A DNA stretch of 64,000 bases from Halomonas zincidurans B6 (GCF_000731955.1 NZ_JNCK01000001.1:2728001-2792000), one strand, 5' to 3'; shown: positions 8,187 to 16,983, counted from the stretch's first letter. The notes: a model not told the origin generated them from the letters alone. Translations and numbers: made by a program.

Positions 8187-10595
8187 GTGCCGAAATCGCG
8201 CAATATCCCTTGGCTGGGCCACTGGCTGGGGCTGGTCTTGATGATGCTCTTCACCCTGCCGGCATTCGCTCAGGACGCCTCCACGTCTTCGAACGTCGCG
8301 CCACCGGAACAGTCGGGGCCAGCCTACGCCACACTCGCCGACCTGCTCGAGAACGAGACTTCACGGCAGCGCTTGATCGAGGAGTTACGCTCACTGGCCG
8401 AGACGACTACGCCCGGCAAGCGTGCGCTCCCTGCCGAGGCCCCCAGCGCCGGGGCCGTGGCCGAGCAGGCGCCCAGCGACCAGCGCCCCGAGCAGGTCTC
8501 TCTGGCGCGGCGCCTGGCGGTAATGACCAGCAGCATCGCCGGCGATATCGGCGGCCAGTTCGCAGCCCTGACAGCCGCTCTAGGCGGGCTATTCGCCCCC
8601 CAGGCCAATGCCGGCCCGGGCATCGACACCGCCGCCGTGCTCAACGCGACCATCAACCTGGGCCTGGTGATCATCGCCACCTTCGTGGCGTTCTTTATCT
8701 TGCGGCGCCTGGGTCACCCGCTCTTCTCGCGCATCAGCCAGTGGTCTCGCGCCGGCGAAGGGCGCAGCGCGCTGCTGCGCTTGATCGGCGCCGTGGCGAT
8801 TGCCGCGCTGATTGACGTGCTCATCGTCGTGCTGGCCTATGTCGGCGGTAATCTGATTGCCACGTTCGCCATCGGCGCTAGCGGTAGCCTGTCGACCCAA
8901 GCCTCGCTGTTTCTCAACGCCTTCTTGATCATCGAGCTTATCAAGGCGACGATTCGCATGCTGTTCTCCTCGCACTATCAGGGCCTGCGCCTGGTACCCA
9001 TCGCCGCCGACGAAGCGCGACGCTGGAACCGCTGGCTGGCCACGCTCACCGGCTTCGTCGGCTATGGCATGCTGGTGCTGGTACCGATCGTCAATTTCAA
9101 CCTGTCACCGGCGCTGGGCCAGGGAATCGGCCTGGTCATCATGCTGCTGGCGTTCATCTACGCCACGCTGATGGTGCTCAAGAACCGCACCAAGGTGCGT
9201 GCCGCCCTCGAAGCCAAGGCCGAACAGGCCACCATGGGTCCCAGCCGGGTGGCCCTGCAGCTGTTTGGCAAACTCTGGCATCTACTGGCCATCGGTTACT
9301 TCCTGGTCGTCCTGCTGGTCAGCATCGTGCGTCCCGAAGACGCCCTGCCGAGCGTTGCCGCGGCGACCCTGCGGACATTGATCATTGCCGGGCTTGGCCT
9401 GCTGCTGTCGGGCGTGCTCACTCAATTGATCGGCCGGCGCATCACGCTCTCCGACGATCTGCGACGCAAGCTGCCCAAATTGGAGACGCGGCTCAATGCT
9501 TACATTCCCACCTTTCTCAAGGTAATCCGCGCGATCATTCTGATCGCCGTGACACTGCTGGTACTCAACGCCTGGGGCATCTTCGACCTGGCCGCCTGGT
9601 ATGCCACCGAGGCCGGCCGCGGCACGGTCAGCAAGCTGATCAACGTGATCATCATCCTGGCGGCCGCCTGTGTTCTGTGGGTCGCCCTGGCCAGCCTCAT
9701 CGAGCACCGGCTCAACCCGGAGACCGGCACCGGCGAGCCGACCGCCCGCGCCAGGACGCTGCTCAGCCTGTTTCGCAATGCCCTGGCGATCGCCCTGATC
9801 ACGCTGACCGCAATGATCGTGCTGGCCGAGATCGGCATCAACATCGGCCCGCTGATCGCTGGCGCCGGGGTGCTGGGCCTGGCGATCGGTTTCGGTGCCC
9901 AGAAGCTGGTTCAGGACATCATCACCGGGGTGTTCATTCAGGTGGAGAACGCCATGAATACCGGCGATGTGGTCACCGTCGGCGGTATCACCGGCACCGC
10001 CGAGCGGCTGAGCATCCGTTCGGTGGGCATCCGCGATCTGGCCGGCACCTACCACATCGTGCCGTTCTCCAGTGTCGATACCGTCTCCAACTACATGCGT
10101 GAATTCGGCAACCATGTCGGCGAGTACGGCATCGCCTATCGCGAGAGCATCGACGACGCCATCGCCCAGTTGGAACTCGCCTTCGAGGATCTCAAGGCTA
10201 GCGAGGGACACGGCAACAAGCTGCTGGCGCCGCTGACCGTGGCCGGCGTGGTGGCGCTGGCCAACAGCTCGGTCAACATCCGCGTGGTGATCAAGACCAC
10301 GCCGGGCGATCAGTGGGAAGTGGGGCGTGCCTACAATCGCCTGGTCAAGCTGCGCTTCGACGCCGCGGGTATCGAGATTCCGTTTCCGCACACCACGTTG
10401 TATTTCGGCGAAGACAAGGAGGGCGGCGCACCGCCGGCCAATATCCGTCTGGTCGAGGAACGCCGCCAGGCCGTGGATGCCCGCCCCGAAGCGGATAATT
10501 CCGGCGACAATGCAGCGCCGCCGGTCTATCAGGTCAGCGACCCGTCTCACCGCAAGCCCGATAGCGACGACGTCGACGAGCCACAGGAACGCTGA
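8187..10595 (+). CDS. MscS-family mechanosensitive channel, YbiO-like
   Basis: A large (802-residue) inner-membrane channel protein that releases solutes on hypo-osmotic shock. Start is GTG 8187 with GGAGG 6 nt upstream and is followed immediately by a signal peptide (cleavage near AFA-QDA, ~28). A low-complexity periplasmic region precedes about ten hydrophobic segments. The MscS core is near the C-terminus: pore helix with GLAIGFGAQKLVQDIITG (about 565-582) followed by the beta domain (GDVVTVGGITGTAERL). Length and layout match E. coli YbiO rather than small MscS. The last ~55 residues are charged and probably disordered. Confidence 0.92.
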   Translation: MPKSRNIPWLGHWLGLVLMMLFTLPAFAQDASTSSNVAPPEQSGPAYATLADLLENETSRQRLIEELRSLAETTTPGKRALPAEAPSAGAVAEQAPSDQRPEQVSLARRLAVMTSSIAGDIGGQFAALTAALGGLFAPQANAGPGIDTAAVLNATINLGLVIIATFVAFFILRRLGHPLFSRISQWSRAGEGRSALLRLIGAVAIAALIDVLIVVLAYVGGNLIATFAIGASGSLSTQASLFLNAFLIIELIKATIRMLFSSHYQGLRLVPIAADEARRWNRWLATLTGFVGYGMLVLVPIVNFNLSPALGQGIGLVIMLLAFIYATLMVLKNRTKVRAALEAKAEQATMGPSRVALQLFGKLWHLLAIGYFLVVLLVSIVRPEDALPSVAAATLRTLIIAGLGLLLSGVLTQLIGRRITLSDDLRRKLPKLETRLNAYIPTFLKVIRAIILIAVTLLVLNAWGIFDLAAWYATEAGRGTVSKLINVIIILAAACVLWVALASLIEHRLNPETGTGEPTARARTLLSLFRNALAIALITLTAMIVLAEIGINIGPLIAGAGVLGLAIGFGAQKLVQDIITGVFIQVENAMNTGDVVTVGGITGTAERLSIRSVGIRDLAGTYHIVPFSSVDTVSNYMREFGNHVGEYGIAYRESIDDAIAQLELAFEDLKASEGHGNKLLAPLTVAGVVALANSSVNIRVVIKTTPGDQWEVGRAYNRLVKLRFDAAGIEIPFPHTTLYFGEDKEGGAPPANIRLVEERRQAVDARPEADNSGDNAAPPVYQVSDPSHRKPDSDDVDEPQER

Positions 10596-10669
10596 CGCCG
10601 GAGCGATCACCCAGGCCCCGGCGCCGAAGCCATTGCCTTAGCCTTCGCGGCGCGGGATCGCGCATAAAT

Positions 10670-10691
10670 TCGCCCCGCTTAGGCGGGGCGA
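10670..10691. terminator. Hairpin downstream of the MscS gene
   Basis: Stem CGCCCCGC/GCGGGGCG with a 4-nt loop, 75 bp after the MscS stop codon. No clear T run follows; probably a bidirectional terminator shared with the convergent small gene at 10821-11042. Confidence 0.5.
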
Positions 10692-10820
10692 TCTCGTTGA
10701 ACCATCCATTAAATGGGGGCGCGCTGTAAGGCACGGTGACGCCCCAACCAACGTCGGCCACGTCCTCGGGCCCGGCCGCTGACTGAGGTTCCAAGCTCCC
10801 CCGGCTTTGCCAGGGTCGGC

Positions 10821-11042
10821 TCAGCCAGCGGCGGGATCGGCGTCCTCTTTGCGATGTCGATCATCGAGGCCTTCTATGTCCGAGTGGTTCATGCGGGCAA
10901 CTTCATTCTCGGCGGCCTCGCGGCTAGCGAATACGCCGATGGTGGCACCAGTGTCGCTGTCGTAGACCTCGTATTCGGAGGCCTCGGCATCTTCATTCCG
11001 GGAGTCTGGCAGTTTGCGCCAGGTGATGGTCTTCTTGAGCAT
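10821..11042 (-). CDS. Small acidic hypothetical protein (73 aa)
   Basis: Begins MLKKTITWRKLPDSRNEDAE and contains EYEVYDSDTGATIGVFASR, which looks like a small beta-rich fold, then an acidic C-terminus. Start ATG 11042 has an AAGGAGG site 8 nt upstream; the frame continues further upstream without another ribosome site. No family recognised and no neighbour suggests a role. Confidence 0.6.
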   Translation of the reverse strand: MLKKTITWRKLPDSRNEDAEASEYEVYDSDTGATIGVFASREAAENEVARMNHSDIEGLDDRHRKEDADPAAG

Positions 11043-11305
11043 CGCGAATTGCCTCCTTGGCGGGATGTCGCTCGAGTGTGGCACAGGGAGGGCCGTGTAT
11101 CGAAGCGCCAGCGGCTCTGAATGCCGTCTGCCCCGCGCCCTGCGCATGGCTTTCCTGGTTACGTGGCACAGGAGTCGGGCACTCTGCGAGTGTGATACAA
11201 GGGCTCGCCTTTACAACGGCATTTTTCATCTCGACGATCTACAGGCCAGGCTGCCAAACTCTGAACTGACGTTTATGCTGCACGTCTTGCTAAGGACAGT
11301 AAGAA

Positions 11306-11509
11306 ATGGAAAATGATCGCTCATTACATATCTGCCGCCATTGTTGGACGCTCGTATATATCCAGCATGCGCTGGATGCCATGCCACCTGCTTGTCCGCA
11401 ATGCCACCGCCATGAATATGCGCCTGTCGTCAGTTCCGCTACCGGCCGTACACCCAAGGCCCTTGGGCATCTCCTGGTTGCCGGGATGCGCCAAGACTTG
11501 TCGGCGTAG
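11306..11509 (+). CDS. Small zinc-ribbon-like protein (67 aa)
   Basis: The protein has two CxxC pairs (CRHC at residues 10-13 and CPQC near 30-33) spaced as in small zinc ribbons, and little else recognisable. ATG 11306 follows an AAGGA site. It lies just upstream of the FolM-like reductase on the same strand with a ~55-bp gap. Zinc binding is inferred from the motif; function unknown. Confidence 0.55.
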   Translation: MENDRSLHICRHCWTLVYIQHALDAMPPACPQCHRHEYAPVVSSATGRTPKALGHLLVAGMRQDLSA

Positions 11510-11564
11510 GAGTGGCTGGGTATGTTGTGAGTGACATTCAACCCAGTGAACCGGGAGTGGCAGC

Positions 11565-12323
11565 ATCGAAACCCTGAGTAAGGCCGCACTTGTTACCGGC
11601 GGAGCGACCCGCATCGGTCGTTTCCTTGCGCTGCACCTGGCGCAGCAAGGCTATGATATTGCGTTGCACTACCGTCACTCCAGCGAGCAGGCGATACAGG
11701 TAGCCCAAGCGATTCGCGACATGGGCCGGGGCTGTGAGTGCCTGCCCTGCGATTTCCATCTGGGCGATGTCGAGGCGCTCATCCCGCGCGCCAAGGCGCG
11801 TTTTCCCAAGCTCTGCGTCCTGGTCAACAGCGCGTCGGCCTATGCGGCAGCGGCCATTGCCGAAACGCCCAGATCGCTGCTGGAGGAGCAATTCGCGGTC
11901 AATCTCTTCGCCCCCTTCCGACTGACACGCAGCTTTGCCAGCGAGATCGGCGAGGGTGATATCGTCAACATCCTGGATAACAAGATCGCATTCAATCAGC
12001 CAGCCTATGCGGCCTATCTGCTCGCCAAGAAAAGCCTCGGCGAGCTGACCCGCATGGCGGCCCTGGAGTTCGCGCCACGCATTCGCGTCAACGCCATTGC
12101 ACCCGGCGTGGTGCTACCGGCCTCGGTGCGTAGCGACGACTACCTGGCCTGGCGTCATGGCGGCATTCCGCTGGCGCGCCAGGGCGAGCTGGACGAACTG
12201 GGTCAAGCGCTCGACTATCTGCTGAAGAATCGCTTCGTCGCCGGGCAGACGCTGTTCGTCGACGGAGGGGAATCGCTCAAGCGTGAGGGGCGTCACTCCG
12301 AGAATTACCCCGGCGATCGTTGA
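11565..12323 (+). CDS. Short-chain dehydrogenase, FolM/pteridine-reductase-like, non-canonical start
   Basis: NAD(P)-dependent reductase with the Rossmann motif TGGATRIG (~12-19), NSAS in place of NNAG, and YAAYLLAKK providing the YxxxK catalytic pair. Similarity to FolM (dihydromonapterin reductase) and PTR1-like reductases is judged from TGGxxRIG plus the C-terminal FVDGG. No ATG, GTG or TTG gives a complete N-terminus: the first in-frame one is TTG 11664, which would delete the nucleotide loop. An ATC at 11565 with GGGAG 7 nt upstream gives exactly the expected leader before the Rossmann motif, so an AUC start or an ATG-to-ATC mutation is proposed. Confidence 0.75.
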   Translation: METLSKAALVTGGATRIGRFLALHLAQQGYDIALHYRHSSEQAIQVAQAIRDMGRGCECLPCDFHLGDVEALIPRAKARFPKLCVLVNSASAYAAAAIAETPRSLLEEQFAVNLFAPFRLTRSFASEIGEGDIVNILDNKIAFNQPAYAAYLLAKKSLGELTRMAALEFAPRIRVNAIAPGVVLPASVRSDDYLAWRHGGIPLARQGELDELGQALDYLLKNRFVAGQTLFVDGGESLKREGRHSENYPGDR

Positions 12324-12354
12324 GACGCGGCCATGCCGCTGCGTAAACGCTAAA

Positions 12355-12385
12355 AGCCGACGGCAAATGAGGATTGCCATCGGCT
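12355..12385. terminator. Terminator of fur (also serves the convergent reductase gene)
   Basis: A 12-bp stem with one mismatch (arm AGCCGACGGCAA at 12355-12366) and a 7-nt loop. On the minus strand it is followed by TTTT, as expected for a rho-independent terminator of fur. Confidence 0.75.
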
Positions 12386-12401
12386 AGTGCCAACAAGCAG
12401 G

Positions 12402-12851
12402 TCAGGCCTTCTTGCCTCCTTCCTGACGCGTGGCCTTGGAGCCCTTGGGGCGCACGTAGAGTACCAGCGCATGATCGACGAGTTCGTAACCGTGCTCTTC
12501 GGCAATCTCATGCTGGAGCCGTTCGATGCCATCGTCGAAGAATTCGACGATCTTGCCGCTTTCCAGGCAGACCATGTGATCGTGATGTTCCTCTTGGGAA
12601 ACCTCGAACAGGGCGTGGCCGCCATCGAAGTGATGACGAATGACCAAGCCAGCAGCTTCGAACTGAGTCAGCACGCGATACACGGTAGCCAGACCGACAT
12701 CTTCACCGGCATCCAGCAATGCCTTGTAGACGTCCTCGGCGCTGAGATGGGTCTCCATGTTTCGAGACTTCTCTAGAATTTGCAGGATCTTGACGCGAGG
12801 AAGCGTGACTTTCAGCCCTGCCCGGCGCAATTCATGGTTCTGGTCGGCCAT
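12402..12851 (-). CDS. fur: Ferric uptake regulator
   Basis: Fe(II)-dependent repressor controlling iron acquisition, very probably acting on the Fur-box-like sites listed in this window. 149 residues: winged-helix domain (about 1-85, with HLSAEDVYKALLDAG and LATVYRVLTQFEAAGLV) and C-terminal dimerisation/metal domain with the HHDH motif. It has a single Cys (VCLESGK) where E. coli Fur has CxxC, as in pseudomonad-type Fur. Start MADQNHELRRAG fits the family; the upstream extension reads into the bamE promoter. It is divergent from bamE with 72 bp between starts, the usual gammaproteobacterial arrangement. Confidence 0.97.
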   Translation of the reverse strand: MADQNHELRRAGLKVTLPRVKILQILEKSRNMETHLSAEDVYKALLDAGEDVGLATVYRVLTQFEAAGLVIRHHFDGGHALFEVSQEEHHDHMVCLESGKIVEFFDDGIERLQHEIAEEHGYELVDHALVLYVRPKGSKATRQEGGKKA

Positions 12852-12923
12852 GGTTACTCTTCGCAGTATCGTGGTGGGTCGGTTATGATCGACCAAAGCA
12901 ACGATAGTGAAGAACGGGGCCAA

Positions 12924-13370
12924 ATGCAAAACCTGATCAAAATAGTCATCTTCTCCCTGGTGCTGGTACTCGTCAGCGGTTGTAGCTACCTAAGCGTCTA
13001 CAAGCGCGACTTGCCCCAAGGCAACCTGATCACCCAAGACATGCTGGCGCAGCTCGAACTCGGCATGAGCCGTGAGCAGGTACAGTATGTAATGGGCAGT
13101 CCGCTGCTCGAAGCACCCTTCAATGGCAACCAGTGGGATTACGTGTTCCGTCTGGACGAAGCTTACGGCGGTGTCATCTACAAACGCCTGACGCTGACTT
13201 TCGACAATGATCGTCTGGTCGACATTCAGACCTTTGGCGATCTCGACACCAACGTCGATCTCAAGCCGGAGAGTGGGCCTGGCCCGGCAATGCAGGACAA
13301 TGCGTTGCCGGAGGGCGTGATCGACGCGACACCCAGTCGTACTACGTTTCAAGATGAGCCGATCGAGTAA
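12924..13370 (+). CDS. bamE: Outer membrane assembly lipoprotein BamE (OmlA)
   Basis: Component of the BAM complex that inserts beta-barrel proteins in the outer membrane. 148 residues with an N-terminal lipoprotein signal ending in the lipobox LVSGC (lipidated Cys20) and the BamE fold (DMLAQLELGMSREQVQYVMG, then DYVFRLDE). The start is ATG 12924; the frame extends upstream into fur. The acidic C-terminal tail is longer than in E. coli. Divergent with fur. Confidence 0.95.
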   Translation: MQNLIKIVIFSLVLVLVSGCSYLSVYKRDLPQGNLITQDMLAQLELGMSREQVQYVMGSPLLEAPFNGNQWDYVFRLDEAYGGVIYKRLTLTFDNDRLVDIQTFGDLDTNVDLKPESGPGPAMQDNALPEGVIDATPSRTTFQDEPIE

Positions 13371-13402
13371 TCGCCCAACGGCCGAGCGATTACGGGGCCC
13401 GG

Positions 13403-13699
13403 CTATTGACCCGCCGAACGATCGGCGCGTCGCCGCCGGGCCTGCTTGGGATCGATGAGCAACGGGCGATATACCTCGACTCGATCGCCGGGTTGCAGGG
13501 CATGTAAATGGGGGGCGCGCAGGACCTTGCCGTAGATGCCCAGCGGCGCCTGCGCAAAAGCCGATTCCGGCAACTCGGGAAAGAAGCGACCAAGGTCCGC
13601 CTTATGAACGGCCTCACGTGCCGTCGTGCCTGTGGCCAGCGTCAGGGCAACGACCTTCTGTCGCTGGGGGAGCGCGAAAGCCACCTCGATGTCGATCAT
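13403..13699 (-). CDS. rnfH: RnfH family protein (UPF0125, ubiquitin-like fold)
   Basis: Small beta-grasp protein of unknown biochemical role, normally encoded next to ratA. Key family segments are IEVAFALPQRQ near the N-terminus and GDRVEVYRPLLIDPKQARRRRA at the C-terminus. Start 13699 gives 98 residues and leaves 19 bp after ratA; an in-frame ATG at 13732 overlapping the end of ratA is possible. Same strand as ratA, very likely co-transcribed. Confidence 0.9.
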   Translation of the reverse strand: MIDIEVAFALPQRQKVVALTLATGTTAREAVHKADLGRFFPELPESAFAQAPLGIYGKVLRAPHLHALQPGDRVEVYRPLLIDPKQARRRRADRSAGQ

Positions 13700-13718
13700 T
13701 TCAGCTTCTTCGCATGCC

Positions 13719-14156
13719 TCAGTAGCGACCATAGACATCATCGGCACGTCGCGTGAAAGAATCCACCAGCTGGCTGGCGACCTGGCTGAACAGCTTGCCG
13801 AACGCCATACCGAGTATGCGATTGGAGAACTCGAAGTTCATTTCCAGGGATACCTTGCAGGTATTCTCGCCCATCGGCGTGAACAGCCACTGGCCCTGCA
13901 GACGCTTGAACGGGCCGCTGACCAGCGAAAGTTCGATGCGCTCGGGCGGACAGAGATCGTTGCGTGTGGTGAAGCTCTGCTCGACGCCGGCCTTGGCCAG
14001 CGTCAGTTCGCCGATCAGGTGATCTTCGTCACGCTCGATGAGTCGGGTACGCCGACAGCCCGGCAGAAATTCGGGGTAGCGTTCGAAATCGTTGACCAGA
14101 TCGAACATGGCCTGGGCGGAATGTCGCACCAATGCGGACCGATTGACCGTGGGCAT
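13719..14156 (-). CDS. ratA: RatA / coenzyme Q-binding (START-like) protein
   Basis: A 145-residue START/Coq10-like protein: VRHSAQAMFDLVNDFERYPEF at the N-terminus and SNRILGMAFGKLFSQVASQL at the C-terminus are typical. Family members are described both as the E. coli RatA inhibitor of ribosome subunit association and as Coq10-like ubiquinone-binding proteins; the second role is favoured by most Coq10 comparisons, and the sequence does not decide between them. Divergent from smpB, as in other gammaproteobacteria. Confidence 0.92.
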   Translation of the reverse strand: MPTVNRSALVRHSAQAMFDLVNDFERYPEFLPGCRRTRLIERDEDHLIGELTLAKAGVEQSFTTRNDLCPPERIELSLVSGPFKRLQGQWLFTPMGENTCKVSLEMNFEFSNRILGMAFGKLFSQVASQLVDSFTRRADDVYGRY

Positions 14157-14288
14157 GTACCTCTCCGCTGACTTCCCTGTGACTGGAGCGTATCATGGCT
14201 ATTTATATCGCCAAGCCCTTGAAGGATATCATGCCTCACTCCATATGGGGCCTACCGGGCGTCACCGCATAGCGACATACGAGGATCC

Positions 14289-14768
14289 ATGGGCAAGAAG
14301 AAAGCCGACAAGGCGGGCAGCAGCGCCATTGCCCTCAACAAGAAGGCGCGCTTCGAATACCACATCGAGGAAACCTTCGAGGCGGGTCTGGCGCTGGCGG
14401 GCTGGGAAGTAAAGAGCCTGCGAGCGGGCAAGGCCCAGCTGACCGATACCTACATTCTGGTCAAGAATGGCGAAGCCTGGTTGCTGGGCAGCCATTTCAT
14501 GCCGCTCAACACAACCAGCACCCATGTGCTGGCCGACCCGACGCGCACCCGCAAGTTGCTGTTGCACCGCAAGGAGATCGCCAAGATATTCTCGCGCACC
14601 CAGGACAAGGGTCATACCTGTGTGCCGCTCAAGCTGTACTGGAAGAAGAACCTGGTGAAGTGCGAATTGGCGCTCGTCACCGGGAAGAAACAGCACGACA
14701 AGCGTGCCACGGAGAAGGAGCGCGACTGGAACCGTCAAAAGGCGCGCATCATGCGCGACAGCAGGTGA
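14289..14768 (+). CDS. smpB: SsrA-binding protein SmpB
   Basis: Binds tmRNA and carries it to stalled ribosomes for trans-translation. 159 residues; the conserved KARFEYHIEETFEAGLALAG core and the basic C-terminal tail (KREKDW-like ATEKERDWNRQKARI) are present. The tmRNA gene begins 60 bp downstream on the same strand, so partner RNA and protein are adjacent. Confidence 0.97.
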   Translation: MGKKKADKAGSSAIALNKKARFEYHIEETFEAGLALAGWEVKSLRAGKAQLTDTYILVKNGEAWLLGSHFMPLNTTSTHVLADPTRTRKLLLHRKEIAKIFSRTQDKGHTCVPLKLYWKKNLVKCELALVTGKKQHDKRATEKERDWNRQKARIMRDSR

Positions 14769-14828
14769 GGGAAGTAGCGATGCGGGTTTTACCTGAGCAA
14801 AACGCTCTGGTATAATCTGCCACGTCAT

Positions 14829-15207
14829 GGGGGCGACATGGCTTCGACGCTGGTGACAACCCCTGAGGTGCATGCCGAGAGCGTGATGTATCTCGTAAAT
14901 CCAACATCACGATTAAATAGTCGCAAACGACGAAAACTACGCTCAGGGCGCGCTGGCAGCTTAAAAACTGCTGGTGTTAGCCTGGCCCCGAAGCGATGTG
15001 CCCATTCATCGTGGACGGGAGACGAGCGCAAAGTAATGGGATCGCGATTGGCGGCGCCTTCACGTCAATCGTCAAACTTAAGAAGGCTCGCGTTGCTGGA
15101 TCCTGCCCGTCGGAGTCAGCAACGCTAAAACAAAAGACGGAACTAAGCATGTAGAGCCAATGGGCGAGTGCCGGCGGACGGGGGTTCAATTCCCCCCGCC
15201 TCCACCA
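14829..15207 (+). ncRNA. ssrA: tmRNA (SsrA)
   Basis: One-piece tmRNA of ~379 nt. The 5' end GGGGGCGAC pairs with GCCTCC at 15198-15203, followed by discriminator A and an encoded CCA. The T-arm region (GGGTTCAATTCCCCCC) is present. The tag reading frame runs from GCA at 14923 to TAA ending at 14964 and encodes ANDENYAQGALAA, an extended version of the E. coli tag. Directly downstream of smpB. Confidence 0.97.
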
Positions 15208-15223
15208 CTCAAGCATACGAATC

Positions 15224-15246
15224 AAGCACCTACGGGTGCTTTTTTC
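15224..15246 (+). terminator. Rho-independent terminator of ssrA
   Basis: Stem AGCACC/GGTGCT closed by a UACG tetraloop and followed by seven T residues, 17 bp after the tmRNA CCA end. Confidence 0.9.
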
Positions 15247-15419
15247 GTTTCCAGGGGCATGGTTCGGGCTGTTTCGGGCATGCCGTGGACAGCCTCCAAA
15301 TTGCAGGAACGGAGACGTTCACCATGGCGCGCTACGCCCCCCCCAGCACAGATACCAAGCCAGACGGGTTGAATCGTCGGGATTGGCTAAGGGTCGGAAC
15401 TGGCTAAGGTGTTGAATAT
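15247..15419. other. Intergenic region between ssrA and tRNA-Ile2, with a 27-codon ORF
   Basis: An ATG at 15324 opens a 27-codon frame whose first residues, MARYAPPSTDTKPDG, loosely resemble the N-terminus of P4-type tyrosine integrases, which often use ssrA as attachment site. It stops at 15405-15407 and no other integrase sequence follows. No copy of the ssrA 3' end is seen downstream. Probably a decayed remnant or chance. Confidence 0.25.
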
Positions 15420-15496
<77 letters not shown>

Positions 15497-15590
15497 TACG
15501 TTGCGCGGGCGTATGATAGCGAATGGAAATGGCTGAGACCAGCGCCCGGCTGCTATTCTCGCCACGGCCAATCCACCGGGAGGAAACGAC

Positions 15591-16214
15591 ATGGACGTTC
15601 GATACGCATCAATAGACCAGCGCTTTCGTCGCCTGGCCAGCACCCTACTGATCGCCCCGCTCGCGGCCGGGTTGAGCCTGTCGGCGCATGCCGCCTGGCA
15701 ACTCGACCCCGAGCAGTCGCAGGTGACCGCCACCATCGTCGAGGTCACCCCCAACGGGCCGCTGCCGCGTACCCACCGTGTCAGTGGCCTGCAGGGCGAG
15801 TTGAGCGACGCCGGCACCCTGCGCGTGCCGTTGCGCTTCAACCAGACCGACGTCGCCGAGCGCCTGGGCCAGATGCCGTCATGGCTCTCGGGGCTGACCG
15901 ACGCGCCGCTGGCCACCGTGACCGCGTATTTTCCCGCCCAGCGCCTCGATGAGTTGACCGTCGGCGAGTCGTTGACCGATACGGTGACCCTGGAGGTGCA
16001 GAGCAACGGCGGGCGCCGCCAGGAACCATTGCAGGTGCGCTTCACCCGCGAGTCCAGCGCTGTCATCCGGCTGCGCAACGCCGAGCGGGTGGTGATGGAC
16101 GGCAGCGCGCTGATGGCCAATCAGAACGCCCGCGGCATCCTGCTGTTGCTCGGCTACGAGGAGATCGGCGACGAGATTCCTGTCGAGCTGGACGCCACCC
16201 TCGTCGATCGCTGA
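15591..16214 (+). CDS. Secreted YceI-like domain protein
   Basis: A 207-residue protein with a signal peptide (basic N-terminus, hydrophobic stretch at about 17-32, cleavage near AHA-AWQ). The mature part starts WQLDPEQSQVTATIVEV and continues with a beta-rich pattern typical of the YceI lipocalin-like fold. Such proteins bind isoprenoid or lipid ligands in the periplasm, but no ligand is predictable here. It lies 4 bp upstream of the PPTase gene on the same strand, so the two are probably co-transcribed. Confidence 0.6.
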   Translation: MDVRYASIDQRFRRLASTLLIAPLAAGLSLSAHAAWQLDPEQSQVTATIVEVTPNGPLPRTHRVSGLQGELSDAGTLRVPLRFNQTDVAERLGQMPSWLSGLTDAPLATVTAYFPAQRLDELTVGESLTDTVTLEVQSNGGRRQEPLQVRFTRESSAVIRLRNAERVVMDGSALMANQNARGILLLLGYEEIGDEIPVELDATLVDR

Positions 16215-16218
16215 ACCG

Positions 16219-16956
16219 ATGCCCGACGCGCCGCGCACCGCTTCCCTGCCCGCCTGCCTGGGTCCGTGGCTGAACGCCTGGCCGTGGGCCGAGGCGCTGC
16301 CCGGCGCTCAGTGGCTGGCACTGCGCTACGCCAAGTCGGCGTTCACGTTTGAGGCCTGGTCGCAGGCGGCGGTTACACCGCCCGATGCGCTGTGTCGCGC
16401 CGCGTCCAAGCGCCAGCTTGAATTCCTCGCCGGCCGGCTGTGTGCCCGCGAGGCCCTGAATGCGCTGACTGGCGAACCCCACGTGCCGGTGATCGGCGCC
16501 GGCAAGGCACCGCACTGGCCGGCAGGCACGGTCGGCTCGATCACTCATGGCGGCGACCTGGCCGCCGCGCTGGTCGCCCGCGTGGAGTGCTGGCGCGGTA
16601 TTGGCCAGGACGCCGAGGCGCTGCTCGGCGAGGCGCGCGCCGAACGCCTGGCGCCGCAGATCCTCACCCCCGCCGAGCGACACTGGCTCATTGGCTTGCC
16701 GGCGGATCAGCACGGCGAATTCGTCACGTTGGCATTCTCGCTCAAGGAGAGCCTGTTCAAGGCGCTGTTTCCGCTGGTCGGCGTGCGCTTCTATTTCCAG
16801 GACGCCGAGTTGATCGTCTGGAACAGCGAGGCGCAGCAAGTAACACTGCAACTGCTCACGCCCCTCGCCCCCGACTGGCCCGACGCCAGCCGGTTGCATG
16901 GCCAGTACGCCCTGCTGGATGGCTACCTGATCAGCATGGTGGCTATTCCCGCCTAG
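16219..16956 (+). CDS. 4'-phosphopantetheinyl transferase, EntD/PcpS-type
   Basis: Transfers the phosphopantetheine arm of CoA to carrier-protein serines of fatty-acid, polyketide or peptide synthetases. 245 residues with the Sfp/EntD motifs in order: RQLEFLAGRLCAREAL, VGSITHGGDLAAALV, the Mg-binding GIGQDAE and the C-terminal FSLKESLFKALFP. It stands 133 bp before the TonB receptor and a Fur-like site. The siderophore synthetases downstream are of the NRPS-independent type and do not need this modification, so its substrate is probably elsewhere in the genome. Confidence 0.92.
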   Translation: MPDAPRTASLPACLGPWLNAWPWAEALPGAQWLALRYAKSAFTFEAWSQAAVTPPDALCRAASKRQLEFLAGRLCAREALNALTGEPHVPVIGAGKAPHWPAGTVGSITHGGDLAAALVARVECWRGIGQDAEALLGEARAERLAPQILTPAERHWLIGLPADQHGEFVTLAFSLKESLFKALFPLVGVRFYFQDAELIVWNSEAQQVTLQLLTPLAPDWPDASRLHGQYALLDGYLISMVAIPA

Positions 16957-16983
16957 ACGATAGGCCGCGAGCCATCATTCGCA

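Noticed and set aside
12402..12851. Loss of a zinc-binding Cys in Fur
   Set aside because: A single Cys at this position is normal for pseudomonad-type Fur proteins.
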